A DNA stretch of 30,359 bases from an uncultured Massilia sp. (GCA_946886065.1 CAMPHU010000032.1:1-30359); one strand, 5' to 3'; counted from the stretch's first letter, positions 1-8,473 are shown. Program-made: numbers and translations. Notes: generated from the letters alone by a model not told the origin.

Positions 1-480
1 GGTCGAGCCGACGTTCACCGCCATGTAATAGATGGTGAAGGCGCTGTCGATCTTGGAATCGTCGCCTTCGTAGATCTTGCGCACCAGGTTGGCGTTGTTC
101 GGCTTGAACAGGCCGTTGCCGACCACGATCACGCCCAGCGCGGAGAAGGTGAACCAGGTGTTGGTGGTGGGGACGGCCATCAAGGCATAGCCCAGGCCGA
201 GGATGGCGCCGCCCAGCAGCACGCTGCGGCGGGTGCCCAGGACCTTGTCGCCGATCCAGCCGCCGATGGCCGGCGCCACGTAGATCAGCGCGGCGGCCGC
301 GCCCCACACCAGGTTGGCGCGGCTGTCTTCGAAGCCGAGCCGCTGCACCATGAAATACACGATCAGCGCCTGCATGCCGTAGTAGCCGAAGCGCTCCCAC
401 AGCTCGATCAGCGCGAGCGTGAGGAAGGATCGGGTCTGGCTCGGGGCCTGGCCGAGTGTGGGCGGAAGCTGCCTGTCCAT
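1..480 (-). CDS. POT-family proton-dependent oligopeptide transporter (C-terminus outside window)
   Basis: The frame starts at the ATG complementary to 478-480 and runs off the left edge, giving 160 N-terminal residues. The translation contains ELWERFGYYGMQALIVYF, the first-helix ExxERFxYYG signature of the PTR2/POT family of proton-coupled di- and tripeptide importers. Further on it has GNGLFKPN and IDSAFTIYYMAVNVGS, which match the family pattern between helices 4 and 5. It is an inner-membrane symporter of the major facilitator fold. The start is supported by AGGAG four bases upstream of the ATG. A short GC hairpin (501-516) lies in the leader, and a sigma-70-like promoter is at 529-557. 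The substrate within the peptide range cannot be told from this fragment. The family call is firm; a specific dtp name is not justified. Confidence 0.9.
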   Translation of the reverse strand, partial: MDRQLPPTLGQAPSQTRSFLTLALIELWERFGYYGMQALIVYFMVQRLGFEDSRANLVWGAAAALIYVAPAIGGWIGDKVLGTRRSVLLGGAILGLGYALMAVPTTNTWFTFSALGVIVVGNGLFKPNNANLVRKIYEGDDSKIDSAFTIYYMAVNVGST

Positions 481-528
481 ATGTCTCCTGAAGATGAATG
501 GCCGGGTGAGCCCGGCAACAAAGCGGCG

Positions 529-557
529 ATCCTACGCCGCTTGCAGGCAACAATCAA
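529..557 (-). promoter_or_regulatory. Putative sigma-70 promoter of the POT transporter
   Basis: Reading the minus strand, TTGATT (complement of 552-557) and TAGGAT (complement of 529-534) are separated by 17 bases. The start codon is about 50 bases downstream. The intervening leader contains a 6-bp GC hairpin, GCCGGG/CCCGGC, at 501-516. The assignment rests on motif and spacing only. Confidence 0.5.
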
Positions 558-624
558 TCTTGACAGTTGGTGCACTGCGGCAGCGCGCGGCGAGACTGGC
601 GGACTGGCCCGCGCGGCGCCCGGC

Positions 625-1170
625 CTATTCGTCGAAGACGCAGTGCAGGTAGGCGTTGATGATCATCGCCATGTGATCGGTATTCCCGGCCTGCCCCGAA
701 TAGCGCCGTGCGACCGGCGCCAGGCAGGAGCCGCCCCGTTCGTACAGGAGAGCGCGGCATGCCTCCTGGCCGAGCGCATCCTTGTTGCGCTCGCAGGCGT
801 CGCCGAGGCGGCGCGGCAGGCTGCGCAGCAGGCTGGCGTCCGCTTCGGACATGTTCAGCATCGCAGCGGCAAGCGCCGCGCCGGGGCCGTCCGCGGACTG
901 GGACCCCCAGGAAACGGAGGCATCCGCGGCTTGCTCGCTCTGCCTGTGCTGGATCGCCCAGGCCAGCACGGCCAGCAGGACGATCGCGAACACCGCGCCG
1001 AAGCCCTGGATGCGCTTCGCGCCGGCTTGCGCTGCGCGGGCGGGCCGCGGCAGTCCGGCGGGAAGGCTGCCGGGCTGGTCGTGGAAAACGATGACAGCGG
1101 CGCGTTGCCAGTCCAGGCTGGTCGCATCGAGCGGCGCGGCGTAGCTGCGCTTCGGATAAATCACGGCCAT
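625..1170 (-). CDS. Hypothetical single-pass membrane protein
   Basis: I do not recognise the family. The frame could open further upstream, but the start at 1170 (MAVIYPKRSYAAP) is preferred because GGAG lies about ten bases before it and the upstream part looks like translated intergenic DNA. This gives 181 residues. An N-terminal region of about 55 residues, rich in Pro, Ala and Arg, is followed by one strongly hydrophobic segment (about residues 56-74, GFGAVFAIVLLAVLAWAI). A polar Ala-rich C-terminal domain of about 105 residues follows and holds three spaced cysteines (in DACER, EACRAL, GSCLAP) plus one near the end (LHCVFDE). The positive-inside rule would place that C-terminal domain outside the cytoplasm, where the cysteines could pair; this is inference. 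It lies upstream of the POT transporter on the same strand, but the transporter appears to have its own promoter. Confidence 0.6.
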   Translation of the reverse strand: MAVIYPKRSYAAPLDATSLDWQRAAVIVFHDQPGSLPAGLPRPARAAQAGAKRIQGFGAVFAIVLLAVLAWAIQHRQSEQAADASVSWGSQSADGPGAALAAAMLNMSEADASLLRSLPRRLGDACERNKDALGQEACRALLYERGGSCLAPVARRYSGQAGNTDHMAMIINAYLHCVFDE

Positions 1171-1319
1171 TGCTGTTGGTCTCCACGCTAGAAAAGTGGG
1201 AGTGTAGCGGCATGTGACTCTTGGAAATTTCGTCAATTTGTCACGAGCTGTCGCGACATTGTCGGGTTGTTTATTCGACTGCTCTGTCGTGCCTGCCTTT
1301 TTGCTTCCATGCCGCGGGT

Positions 1320-1325
1320 TATACT
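1320..1325 (+). promoter_or_regulatory. Possible -10 element for the PAS-GGDEF-EAL gene
   Basis: TATACT lies 22 bases before the first candidate start codon. The matching -35 position holds only a T-rich stretch (CTTTTT), so any sigma-70 promoter here would be weak or activator-dependent. A perfect palindrome, TGTCGCGACA (1249-1258), lies further upstream between the two divergent genes and could be an operator. Confidence 0.3.
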
Positions 1326-1347
1326 GGACGCGCCGCATTCATGACCC

Positions 1348-4092
1348 ATGCCCACGCAGGAATCCATGAACCAGCAATCCGACAAGGCAATGTCGGCCGG
1401 CACCCGGGATGGCAACGGGGCGTTCGGCCAGCTGCGTCCCTTCCTGGCCTTCCTGCGCCGGAGGATGGTGCTGCTGCTCGTGTGGCCGGCGCTCGCGCTG
1501 GCGGCGGCGATCGTGCTGTGGGCCTATGTGCTGCTCGACCTCGAGCAGGAACGCAGCGACCGCCGGGCCGAACTGCAGCAGCAGGTCGATGCCTATGCGC
1601 GCAGCTACATCATCCGCACGCGGCGCTCGATCGGCGATACCGACCGGCTCTTGCTGCTGCTGCGCCACCAGTGGGCGACTTCCGGGCAGCGCCTCGATCT
1701 GTCCGGCACCATCGAGGCCGGGATTTTCTCGAAGCAGTATATTGCCGCGGTCGCCCTGATCGACGGCTACGGGCGCATCGTCACCAGCACCCATCCGGAT
1801 GCCGTCGGTATGTATGTCGGCGACCAGGCGTATTTCGTCGAGCAGCAGCGCGCCGGCGGCGACAGCCTCTACCTGAGCGGGCCGATGGACGGCCGGCTGT
1901 CGAACCGGGAAGTGATCGCCTTCACGCGCCCATTGCTTGCGCCCGGCGGCCGCTTCGACGGCATCGTGCTGGTGACGGTCTTCCCGTCCTTCTTCACCCA
2001 GCATTATGCCGAGCCCATCCTGAGAGAGCACGGCATGGTGGGGCTGACGCGGCGCGATGGTTCGGTAGTGGCAACCCGCGCGGGGAGCGACGTCCATTCC
2101 TTCCATGCGCCATTCCTGCGCGCACCCATGCCGCCAGGGAGCGCGGGCGTGCGCCGCCTCGGCGGCCAGGGCTGGTTCGTGGACGGCCGCATGCGCGTGG
2201 TGGGCTGGCAGCCGTTTCCCGACCTGGGCCTGATCGGCTTCGTCGGCCTGGACGAGTATAGCGCCATGGCGCCCTACCGCGAGCACCGCGAGACCGCCTT
2301 CGCCGGCGCCTGGTGGAATACCGCCTGGATCGCGCTGGTCACGCTGCTGGCCACCAGTTTCTACGTGCATGCGAAGTGGCGGCGCTACCAGGTGGAGTCG
2401 ATCCGCTCGACCTACCGCCTGGCCACCGAGGAAGCGGGCGAAGGCTTCTTCATCAACCGGCCCTTGCGCGACCGCCGGGGCGTCATCCGCGACTTCGAGA
2501 TCGTCGACTGCAATCAGCATGGCGCCGACATGTTCGGCAAGCGTCCGGAGCAGCTGATCGGGCACCGCTTGTCGGAGTTCTACGACGGCGAGCTGTTTCG
2601 CCGGGCCTGCGCACGCCTGTGCAAGGCGCTCGCCGCCGGCATCTACGACCGCGAGCTCGAGGTGCCACCGGGACCGGACCAGCTGTTGCGCGCGCGCTGG
2701 ATCCGCTACAAGGCGGTGCGCGCCGGCGGCGACGACCTGGCGGTCACGATCCGCGACATCAGCGAGAGCAAGGCCCATTTGACCGAGCTCGAACGCAGGA
2801 GCAACTCGGACGGGCTCACCGGCCTGCCGAACCGCTACTGGATCCAGCAGTACCTGCCCACGGCGATCGAGGCGGCGCGCGCCGGCGGCCACGGGCTGGC
2901 GGTGCTGTTCGTCGACCTCGACGGTTTCAAGACCGTCAACGACGCGCTCGGGCACGCGGCCGGGGACGAGCTCCTGCGCACGGTCGGCAAGCGCCTGAAG
3001 ACCGCGGTGCGTCCGCGCGACCATGTGGTGCGCCTGGGCGGCGACGAGTTCGTGGTGCTGCTGGAGCAGACCGGCGGCCCGGCGGACGTCGAGCACGTGG
3101 CCGGGCGCGTGCTGGGCGCCTTCCGCGACGGCTTCCACCTGCAGCGAAGCACCCATGTGCTCAACGCCTCGATCGGGATCAGCCTGTTCCCCGAACACGG
3201 CGGCGATGCGGAGACCCTGCTCAAGCACGCGGATATTGCGATGTATTCGGTCAAGACCGAGGGCAAGGGCCAGTACCGCTTCTTTCAGTCGCGCTTCTAC
3301 GAGGCGATCCGCACCCGCCTGGAGACCGAGATGGAGATGCGGCGCGCGCTCGACCAGCGCCAGTTCGTGGTGCACTACCAGCCGCGCGTGGACCTGAGCG
3401 CGGGCACGGCGTCGAGCATGGAAGCGCTGGTGCGCTGGGAGCGCCCGGGCAAGGAGCTGATCGGGCCGGACCGCTTCATTCCGCTGGCCGAGGAGACCGG
3501 CCTGATCGTGCGGCTGGGCGAACAGGTGGTCGACAGCGTCTGCCGCCAGCTGGCCTACTGGTCGCGCAGCGGCGCGGCGCTGGTGCCGGTGTCGGTCAAC
3601 GTCTCTCCGCGCCAGTTCAGCCAGTGCGACATCCTGGCGCTGTTCCGAAGCGCGATCGCGCGCCACGGCATCGACCCGGCGCTGCTGGAAATCGAGCTGA
3701 CCGAATCCTCGATGATGCAGGAAGGGATAGGCGAATCGGGCGTGTTCGGCCAGCTGCGCGAGCTGGGCATCAAGCTGTGCATCGACGACTTCGGCACCGG
3801 GTATTCCTCGCTGTCCCAGCTGCAGCGCCTGCGCTTCGACGTGCTCAAGATCGACCGCGCCTTCGTGCTGCGCATCGAGCACCCGGAAGGCGACACCCTG
3901 ATCGCATCGATGATCGCGATGGCGCATGCGCTGGGCATGCGGGTGGTGGCCGAGGGCGTGGAGAACCAGCGGCAGATGCAGCTGCTGCAGACCTTGGGCT
4001 GCGACGAAGGGCAGGGCTACTTCTTTTCGCGGCCGGTGCCGCCGGGCGAGACCCAGCCGGTGGGGGCGCGCGCCTTTCAAGCGGCGCGCTAA
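1348..4092 (+). CDS. Membrane-bound PAS-GGDEF-EAL cyclic-di-GMP synthase/phosphodiesterase
   Basis: Up to 914 residues. An alternative start at 1366 (MNQQSDKAM) has a better-placed AGGA. The order is: a transmembrane helix (about 33-55); a periplasmic Cache-like sensor (about 60-310, with DGYGRIVTSTHPD and DAVGMYVGDQAYF); a second helix (about 325-343); a PAS-like domain (about 355-470); a GGDEF domain (about 485-640); and an EAL domain (about 660-905). The cyclase signature GGDEF is intact at 564-568. The phosphodiesterase side keeps EALVRW (692-697), VNVSPRQF, ELTES, DDFGTGYSS, LKIDR and AEGVEN, the residues needed for metal binding and catalysis in active EAL enzymes. Both activities are therefore possible; which dominates cannot be read from sequence. 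The protein would turn a periplasmic ligand signal into a change in cyclic-di-GMP, which is also the ligand of the riboswitch near 14.2 kb. Confidence 0.93.
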   Translation: MPTQESMNQQSDKAMSAGTRDGNGAFGQLRPFLAFLRRRMVLLLVWPALALAAAIVLWAYVLLDLEQERSDRRAELQQQVDAYARSYIIRTRRSIGDTDRLLLLLRHQWATSGQRLDLSGTIEAGIFSKQYIAAVALIDGYGRIVTSTHPDAVGMYVGDQAYFVEQQRAGGDSLYLSGPMDGRLSNREVIAFTRPLLAPGGRFDGIVLVTVFPSFFTQHYAEPILREHGMVGLTRRDGSVVATRAGSDVHSFHAPFLRAPMPPGSAGVRRLGGQGWFVDGRMRVVGWQPFPDLGLIGFVGLDEYSAMAPYREHRETAFAGAWWNTAWIALVTLLATSFYVHAKWRRYQVESIRSTYRLATEEAGEGFFINRPLRDRRGVIRDFEIVDCNQHGADMFGKRPEQLIGHRLSEFYDGELFRRACARLCKALAAGIYDRELEVPPGPDQLLRARWIRYKAVRAGGDDLAVTIRDISESKAHLTELERRSNSDGLTGLPNRYWIQQYLPTAIEAARAGGHGLAVLFVDLDGFKTVNDALGHAAGDELLRTVGKRLKTAVRPRDHVVRLGGDEFVVLLEQTGGPADVEHVAGRVLGAFRDGFHLQRSTHVLNASIGISLFPEHGGDAETLLKHADIAMYSVKTEGKGQYRFFQSRFYEAIRTRLETEMEMRRALDQRQFVVHYQPRVDLSAGTASSMEALVRWERPGKELIGPDRFIPLAEETGLIVRLGEQVVDSVCRQLAYWSRSGAALVPVSVNVSPRQFSQCDILALFRSAIARHGIDPALLEIELTESSMMQEGIGESGVFGQLRELGIKLCIDDFGTGYSSLSQLQRLRFDVLKIDRAFVLRIEHPEGDTLIASMIAMAHALGMRVVAEGVENQRQMQLLQTLGCDEGQGYFFSRPVPPGETQPVGARAFQAAR

Positions 4093-4267
4093 GCGCTGTA
4101 ATGTTGTCTGGTTACAGCCCTATCGACGCCGATTGTCTGTACATGAGGCTGCATCTGCGTACCGGTGAAACAAAACTACATGGCCGGGCCGGTTTTGTGT
4201 CATGCTCTTACCTGCGGCCGGGCAGCCCGCCGCCTGTTCACGACAACCAGAACAACGACAACGACCC
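4093..4267 (+). other. Intergenic spacer with two hairpins
   Basis: Directly after the stop codon of the cyclic-di-GMP enzyme, GCTGTAA (4095-4101) and TTACAGC (4112-4118) form a perfect 7-bp stem. Further on, ACAAAAC (4170-4176) pairs with GTTTTGT (4192-4198). Neither has a U tract beyond the stem, so neither is a clear rho-independent terminator. No convincing promoter for the GH31 gene was found. Confidence 0.4.
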
Positions 4268-6667
4268 ATGACAACGACAACGATAGCCCGCCTGGCGCTG
4301 TGCCTGATGGCCAGCCCGCTTGCCTTCGCCCAGAATGCCGACCGCCAGCTGGAAGGCGTCACCCGCAACCAGAACACGCTCGAGATCGCGACCAATGACG
4401 GCCGCTACCTGATCCGTCCCTACGCGGACAACATCGTCGAGACCACTTTCGTGCCGAAAGGCGAGCGCTACGACCCGGCTTCGCACGCCGTGGTGCTGGT
4501 CCCGGCGCCGGTCGCCGCGACCCTGAAGGACGAGGGCGGGCGCGTCACCTACGCGACCGAGGGCATCAGCGTCACCGTGGACAAGCAGCCTTTCCGCATC
4601 AGCTATGCCTACAAAGGCAAGCCGCTGGTGGCGGAAAAGCGCGGCTACGCGCGCCCCAAGGGTGATGCGCTGGAATCGATCGAGTTTGCGCTCGACGGCG
4701 GCGAAGCACTCTACGGCGCCGGCGCGCGCGCGGTCGGCATGAACCGCCGCGGCAACCGCTTCCGCCTCTACAACCGGGCCGACTACGGCTACGGCAAGAC
4801 CTCGCAGCTGCTGAACTTCACGATTCCGGTGGCGCTGTCCTCGAAGCTGTACGCGATCCACTTCGACAACCCGCAGACCGGCTGGCTCGACTTCGACAGC
4901 CGCCGCGACGGCACGCTGCGCTACGAAGTGGGCGGCGGGCGCAAGACCTACCAGGTGGTCGCGGGCGACAACTGGGATCAGGTGATGGCCGGCTACACCA
5001 GCCTGACCGGCCGCCAGCCGCTGCCGCCGCGCTGGGCCTTCGGCAATTTCGCCAGCCGCTTCGGCTACAAGAGCGAAGCCGAGACGCGCGCCGTGGTCGA
5101 CAAGTTCGCCGCCGAGAAGATCCCGCTCGACGCCGTGGTGCTCGACCTGTACTGGTTCGGCAAGACGGTCAAGGGCACGATGGGCAACCTGGACTGGGAC
5201 CGCGACACCTTCCCGAACGCCGAGAAGATGATGGCGGACTTTTCGAGGAAGGGAGTGAAGACCATCCTGATCAGCGAGCCTTTCATCCTGACCACCTCGA
5301 AGCGCTGGCAGGAAGCGGTGGACCGCAAGGTGCTGGCGACGGACGCTGCCGGCAGGCCCTTCGTGTACGACTTCTACTTCGGGAACACCGGCCTGGTCGA
5401 CCTGTACAAGCCGGAAGGCCGCGCATGGTTCTGGGATATCTACAAGGGCCTGAAGCAGGGCGGCGTGGGCGGCTGGTGGGGCGACCTGGGCGAGCCGGAG
5501 ATGCATCCGGGCGCGCTGCTGCACGCCGCCGGCACCGCCGACCAGGTACACAACATCTACGGCCACGACTGGGCGCGCCTGATCGCCGAAGGCTACCAGA
5601 AGGACTTCCCGGACGAGCGCCCCTTCATCCTGATGCGCGCCGGCTATTCGGGCTCGCAGCGCTTCGGCATGATCCCGTGGTCGGGCGACGTCAGCCGCAG
5701 CTGGGGCGGCCTGCAATCGCAGATGGAGATCTCGCTGCAGATGGGCATGCAGGGCCTGGCCTATATGCATTCGGACCTGGGCGGCTTCGCCGGCCCGGTG
5801 CTGGACGACGAGCTCTACGTGCGCTGGCTGCAGTACGGCGTGTTCCAGCCGGTCTTCCGCCCGCACGCGCAGGATGCCGTGCCTTCCGAACCTGTGTTCC
5901 GCAGCGAGCGCACCAAGGTGCTGGCGCGCGAGGCGGTGTGGCTGCGCTACGCGATGCTGCCGTATAACTACACCATCGCCTTCGACAACAACCAGACCGG
6001 CATGCCGCTGATGCGCCCCCTGATGTTCGTCGAGACCGATCCGGACAAGCCTGCCGACCGTTCGACCACCTACCTGTGGGGGCCGGACTTCCTGGTGGCA
6101 CCGGTGGTGGAACCGGGCGCGACGCGCACCGAGGTCTACTTCCCGACCTCCAGCAAGGTCTGGTTCGACTTCCATACCGGCGCGGCCCACCGGGGCGGCG
6201 TGCTGGAAGTGGTCAGGCCGGAAGAAGCGCACATCCCGGTGTACGTGCGCGCCGGCGCCTTCATCCCGATGGCCAAGGTGGCGCAGACCACGCGCGACTA
6301 CGACAGCCGGAGAATCGACCTGCACTACTACCACGACGCCTCGGTGGCCGCCTCCAGCGGCAAGCTGTATGACGACGACGGCGAGACCGCACAGGCCTAT
6401 GAAAAGGGCCGGTACGAGATCGTGCGCTTCGCCAGCACCTACGCAAGCGGCAAGCTGGACGTGGCGTTCGAGACCGAGACCGGCAAGGCCTACCAGGCGG
6501 CCGAGCGCGGCTTCGCGCTGAAGGTGCACAACCTGCAGGCCTCTCCGCGTGGCGTCACGGTGGACGGCCGCGCCGCGCGCTTCAATTGGAACGCCAGGCA
6601 CAAGCTGCTCGAAATCAGTGTCCCGGCGCGCAAGCAGCAGTCGGGCAAGGTCTCGATCACGCTGTAA
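4268..6667 (+). CDS. Secreted GH31 alpha-glucosidase / 4-alpha-glucosyltransferase-like enzyme
   Basis: 799 residues. The start at 4268 is chosen because it opens a clean signal peptide (MTTTTIARLALCLMASPLAFA, cut before QNAD); an earlier in-frame ATG at 4202 would place charged junk before it. An N-terminal beta-sandwich domain runs to about residue 245. The TIM barrel follows and is identified by LDAVVLDLYWFG, the nucleophile region GGWWGDLGEPE (Asp406) and the acid/base region PWSGDVSRSWGG (Asp474). The C-terminal sandwich domains hold PVYVRAGAFIPM and GKLYDDDGE. The form GDLGEPE, and the 68-residue gap between the two catalytic Asp residues, resemble what I recall of Cellvibrio Agd31B, an alpha-1,4-glucosyltransferase. 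Hydrolysis of alpha-glucosides is the alternative. The product is expected in the periplasm or outside the cell. It stands alone, without a transporter beside it. Confidence 0.9.
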   Translation: MTTTTIARLALCLMASPLAFAQNADRQLEGVTRNQNTLEIATNDGRYLIRPYADNIVETTFVPKGERYDPASHAVVLVPAPVAATLKDEGGRVTYATEGISVTVDKQPFRISYAYKGKPLVAEKRGYARPKGDALESIEFALDGGEALYGAGARAVGMNRRGNRFRLYNRADYGYGKTSQLLNFTIPVALSSKLYAIHFDNPQTGWLDFDSRRDGTLRYEVGGGRKTYQVVAGDNWDQVMAGYTSLTGRQPLPPRWAFGNFASRFGYKSEAETRAVVDKFAAEKIPLDAVVLDLYWFGKTVKGTMGNLDWDRDTFPNAEKMMADFSRKGVKTILISEPFILTTSKRWQEAVDRKVLATDAAGRPFVYDFYFGNTGLVDLYKPEGRAWFWDIYKGLKQGGVGGWWGDLGEPEMHPGALLHAAGTADQVHNIYGHDWARLIAEGYQKDFPDERPFILMRAGYSGSQRFGMIPWSGDVSRSWGGLQSQMEISLQMGMQGLAYMHSDLGGFAGPVLDDELYVRWLQYGVFQPVFRPHAQDAVPSEPVFRSERTKVLAREAVWLRYAMLPYNYTIAFDNNQTGMPLMRPLMFVETDPDKPADRSTTYLWGPDFLVAPVVEPGATRTEVYFPTSSKVWFDFHTGAAHRGGVLEVVRPEEAHIPVYVRAGAFIPMAKVAQTTRDYDSRRIDLHYYHDASVAASSGKLYDDDGETAQAYEKGRYEIVRFASTYASGKLDVAFETETGKAYQAAERGFALKVHNLQASPRGVTVDGRAARFNWNARHKLLEISVPARKQQSGKVSITL

Positions 6668-6707
6668 GCGCAAGCGAACGTCGCCGCCAGGCGAAACTCG
6701 CTAGAGT

Positions 6708-6733
6708 GGGAAGCTTCGTCCACGGAGCTTCCC
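6708..6733 (+). promoter_or_regulatory. Hairpin ending at the start codon of the catalase-like gene
   Basis: GGGAAGCT (6708-6715) and AGCTTCCC (6726-6733) form a perfect 8-bp stem with a 10-base loop. Its last base touches the ATG at 6734. The GGAG ribosome binding site (6724-6727) straddles the loop and the stem, so the structure could limit ribosome access. Confidence 0.45.
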
Positions 6734-7822
6734 ATGACCGCTGCCCAACCCCTGCGCTACCAGCCCGGCTACGAGCACATTGCCGTGGACGAGGCTGAAA
6801 CCATCCGCTCCCTGCAAAACGTCTTCGCCGGCATGGCCCGCAAGGTGGCCGAGGCCGAAGGCCATGCGCACCGCGCCGTCCACGCCAAAGGCCACGCGTT
6901 GCTGCGCGGATGGCTCACGGTATCCGAAAACCTGCCGCCGGCGTATGCGCAGGGCCTGTTCTCGGGTGCCGGCGCCTACGAGGTGCTGTTGCGCTGGTCC
7001 TCGCCGCCTGCCGAGCAGCTGCCCGACAGCGTCTCGACGCCGCGCGCGGTGGCGCTCAAGGTCCTGGAAGTGCCTGGTGAACGGCTGGATGCCGGGAAGG
7101 AGGGCAGCTCGCAGGACTTCCTGATGGTGAACGGCCCGGCTTTCGCGCGGCCGGATCCGCAGGCCTTTCTGCCGGACGCCAAACTGCTGGCCGCCGCGAC
7201 CAACCGCACGCCGGCCGGCAAGTCCGCGATCTCGGCGATGATGCGCACGGCGGAAGCGGCGGTCGAAGCGCTGGGCGGCAAGAGCGCCAGGATCAAGGGC
7301 ATGGGCGGGGAGCCGCAGCGTCATCCGCTGGGCGAGACCTATTTCACGCAGACGCCTTTCCTGTATGGCGAGTACATGGCGAAGTTCTCGCTGGCGCCGG
7401 TGGCGCCGCTGCTGCTCGCGCTCGACGGAGCCGGCCTGCCGAACGACGCGGATGCGCAGCGCGAAGCCATCGCGGCGCATTTCGCGGACCGGGGCGGGGA
7501 GTGGGAATTGCGGGTGCAGCTGTGCACGGATGTGGAGAAGATGCCGGTCGAGGATGCATCGGTGGCGTGGCCGGAAGACCTGAGTCCTTATGTGGCCGTG
7601 GCGCGCCTGGGCATCGAAGCGCAGGCCAGCTGGGATGAGGCGGCATCGCCGCGCCGGGAGGACGGGATCGCCTTCGATCCGTGGAACTGCCTGAGCGCGC
7701 ATCGGCCACTGGGGGCGATCAACCGGGCGCGCAAGGAGGTGATGGCGACGTCGAGGCAGTTGCGGTCGGACTTCAATCGCTGTCCGATCCACGAGCCGGC
7801 CGCGGGCAGCCAGTCATCCTGA
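6734..7822 (+). CDS. Catalase-family heme protein (small, y4iL/SrpA-like)
   Basis: 362 residues, much shorter than true monofunctional catalases (about 480 or more). The catalase fold is recognised by AVHAKGHALLRG, in which His50 matches the distal heme histidine of the RxxHAKG motif. TPRAVALKVLEVPG and DFLMVNGPAF follow, the latter with Asn133 at the place of the distal asparagine. No signal peptide is present, so it should be cytoplasmic. Small catalase-like proteins of this kind may act as peroxidases or on organic peroxides; the reaction here is not known. GGAG six bases before the ATG supports the start. The gene follows GH31 after 66 bases and converges on the lysE-like gene 21 bases downstream. 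Confidence 0.82.
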   Translation: MTAAQPLRYQPGYEHIAVDEAETIRSLQNVFAGMARKVAEAEGHAHRAVHAKGHALLRGWLTVSENLPPAYAQGLFSGAGAYEVLLRWSSPPAEQLPDSVSTPRAVALKVLEVPGERLDAGKEGSSQDFLMVNGPAFARPDPQAFLPDAKLLAAATNRTPAGKSAISAMMRTAEAAVEALGGKSARIKGMGGEPQRHPLGETYFTQTPFLYGEYMAKFSLAPVAPLLLALDGAGLPNDADAQREAIAAHFADRGGEWELRVQLCTDVEKMPVEDASVAWPEDLSPYVAVARLGIEAQASWDEAASPRREDGIAFDPWNCLSAHRPLGAINRARKEVMATSRQLRSDFNRCPIHEPAAGSQSS

Positions 7823-7832
7823 GCTGGCGCCA

Positions 7833-7850
7833 GCGCTGAGGAATCAGCGC
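7833..7850. terminator. Short hairpin between convergent genes
   Basis: GCGCTGA (7833-7839), a GGAA loop and TCAGCGC (7844-7850) form a 7-bp stem just after the catalase-like stop codon. It overlaps the stop of the opposite gene. A second palindrome, GCTGGCGCCAGC (7823-7834), touches it. There is no T tract, so function as a terminator in either direction is uncertain. Confidence 0.35.
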
Positions 7851-8473
7851 GCCACGATCAGGCGCAGACCCAGGCCAATGAAGATCGCCCCCGCCACCCG
7901 GTCCAGCCACATGCCCGCCGTCGGCGTCCGGTTCAGCCACTGCCCGATCGCCCCCGAGAAATACCCCAGCATCCCGAACAGCAGCGCCGCCTGCAAGGTG
8001 AAGGTCACCCCCAGCGCGGCCGTCTGCCAGTTCGCGTCGCCGCGCGAGGCGATCACGAACTGCGGCAGGAAGGACAGGAAGAACAGCACCACCTTCGGAT
8101 TGATCGAATTCGCCACCAGCCCCTTGACGAACAATTTGCCCGGCGTCTCGTCCGCGCCCGGGCCGGCCGCGCCGACCTTGGCGCCGCCGCGGCTGCGGAT
8201 CGCCTGCCAGCCCATCCAGATCAGATACAGGCCGCCCGCCACCTTGAGCGCCGTGAAGGCCGCCGGCGAGGCCGCGATCAGGGCGCTGACGCCGATCACG
8301 GCCAGGATGGTGTGGTTCAGGCAGCCGAGCGCGCAGCCCAGGCCGAAGGCGATGCCGCGCGCGCGGCCCTTGGCGATGCCCAGGCTCAGCACCATCAGGT
8401 TGTCGGGGCCCGGGGACAGGGTGATCAGGACGGCGGCGGCAAGGAAGCCGGCAAATTGTTCAGGCGACAGCAT
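7844..8473 (-). CDS. LysE/RhtB-family amino acid exporter
   Basis: 209 residues, the usual length for the LysE/RhtB/threonine-export superfamily. The N-terminal helix with LITLSPGPDNLMVLSLGIAKG carries the family's conserved SPGPD/TPGPN motif. Further hydrophobic segments at about 40-62, 66-88, 115-140, 148-172 and 185-207 fit six membrane helices, with INPKVVLFFLSFLPQFV as the typical central helix. It would act in the inner membrane as an efflux permease for amino acids or related metabolites; the exact substrate cannot be predicted. It is followed on the opposite strand by the convergent catalase-like gene. On its own strand the exonuclease III gene lies upstream with a 57-bp spacer, so co-transcription is possible. 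Confidence 0.88.
   Translation of the reverse strand: MLSPEQFAGFLAAAVLITLSPGPDNLMVLSLGIAKGRARGIAFGLGCALGCLNHTILAVIGVSALIAASPAAFTALKVAGGLYLIWMGWQAIRSRGGAKVGAAGPGADETPGKLFVKGLVANSINPKVVLFFLSFLPQFVIASRGDANWQTAALGVTFTLQAALLFGMLGYFSGAIGQWLNRTPTAGMWLDRVAGAIFIGLGLRLIVAR

Noticed and set aside
1339..4080. Open frame of more than 900 codons antisense to the PAS-GGDEF-EAL gene
   Set aside because: Its translation is low-complexity (rich in His, Gln, Arg, Ala, Val) and is the usual shadow of a GC-rich gene; the plus strand carries full GGDEF and EAL motifs.
4238..6673. Open frame of about 810 codons antisense to the GH31 gene
   Set aside because: Same shadow effect; no recognisable domain, while the sense frame has a signal peptide and GH31 catalytic motifs.
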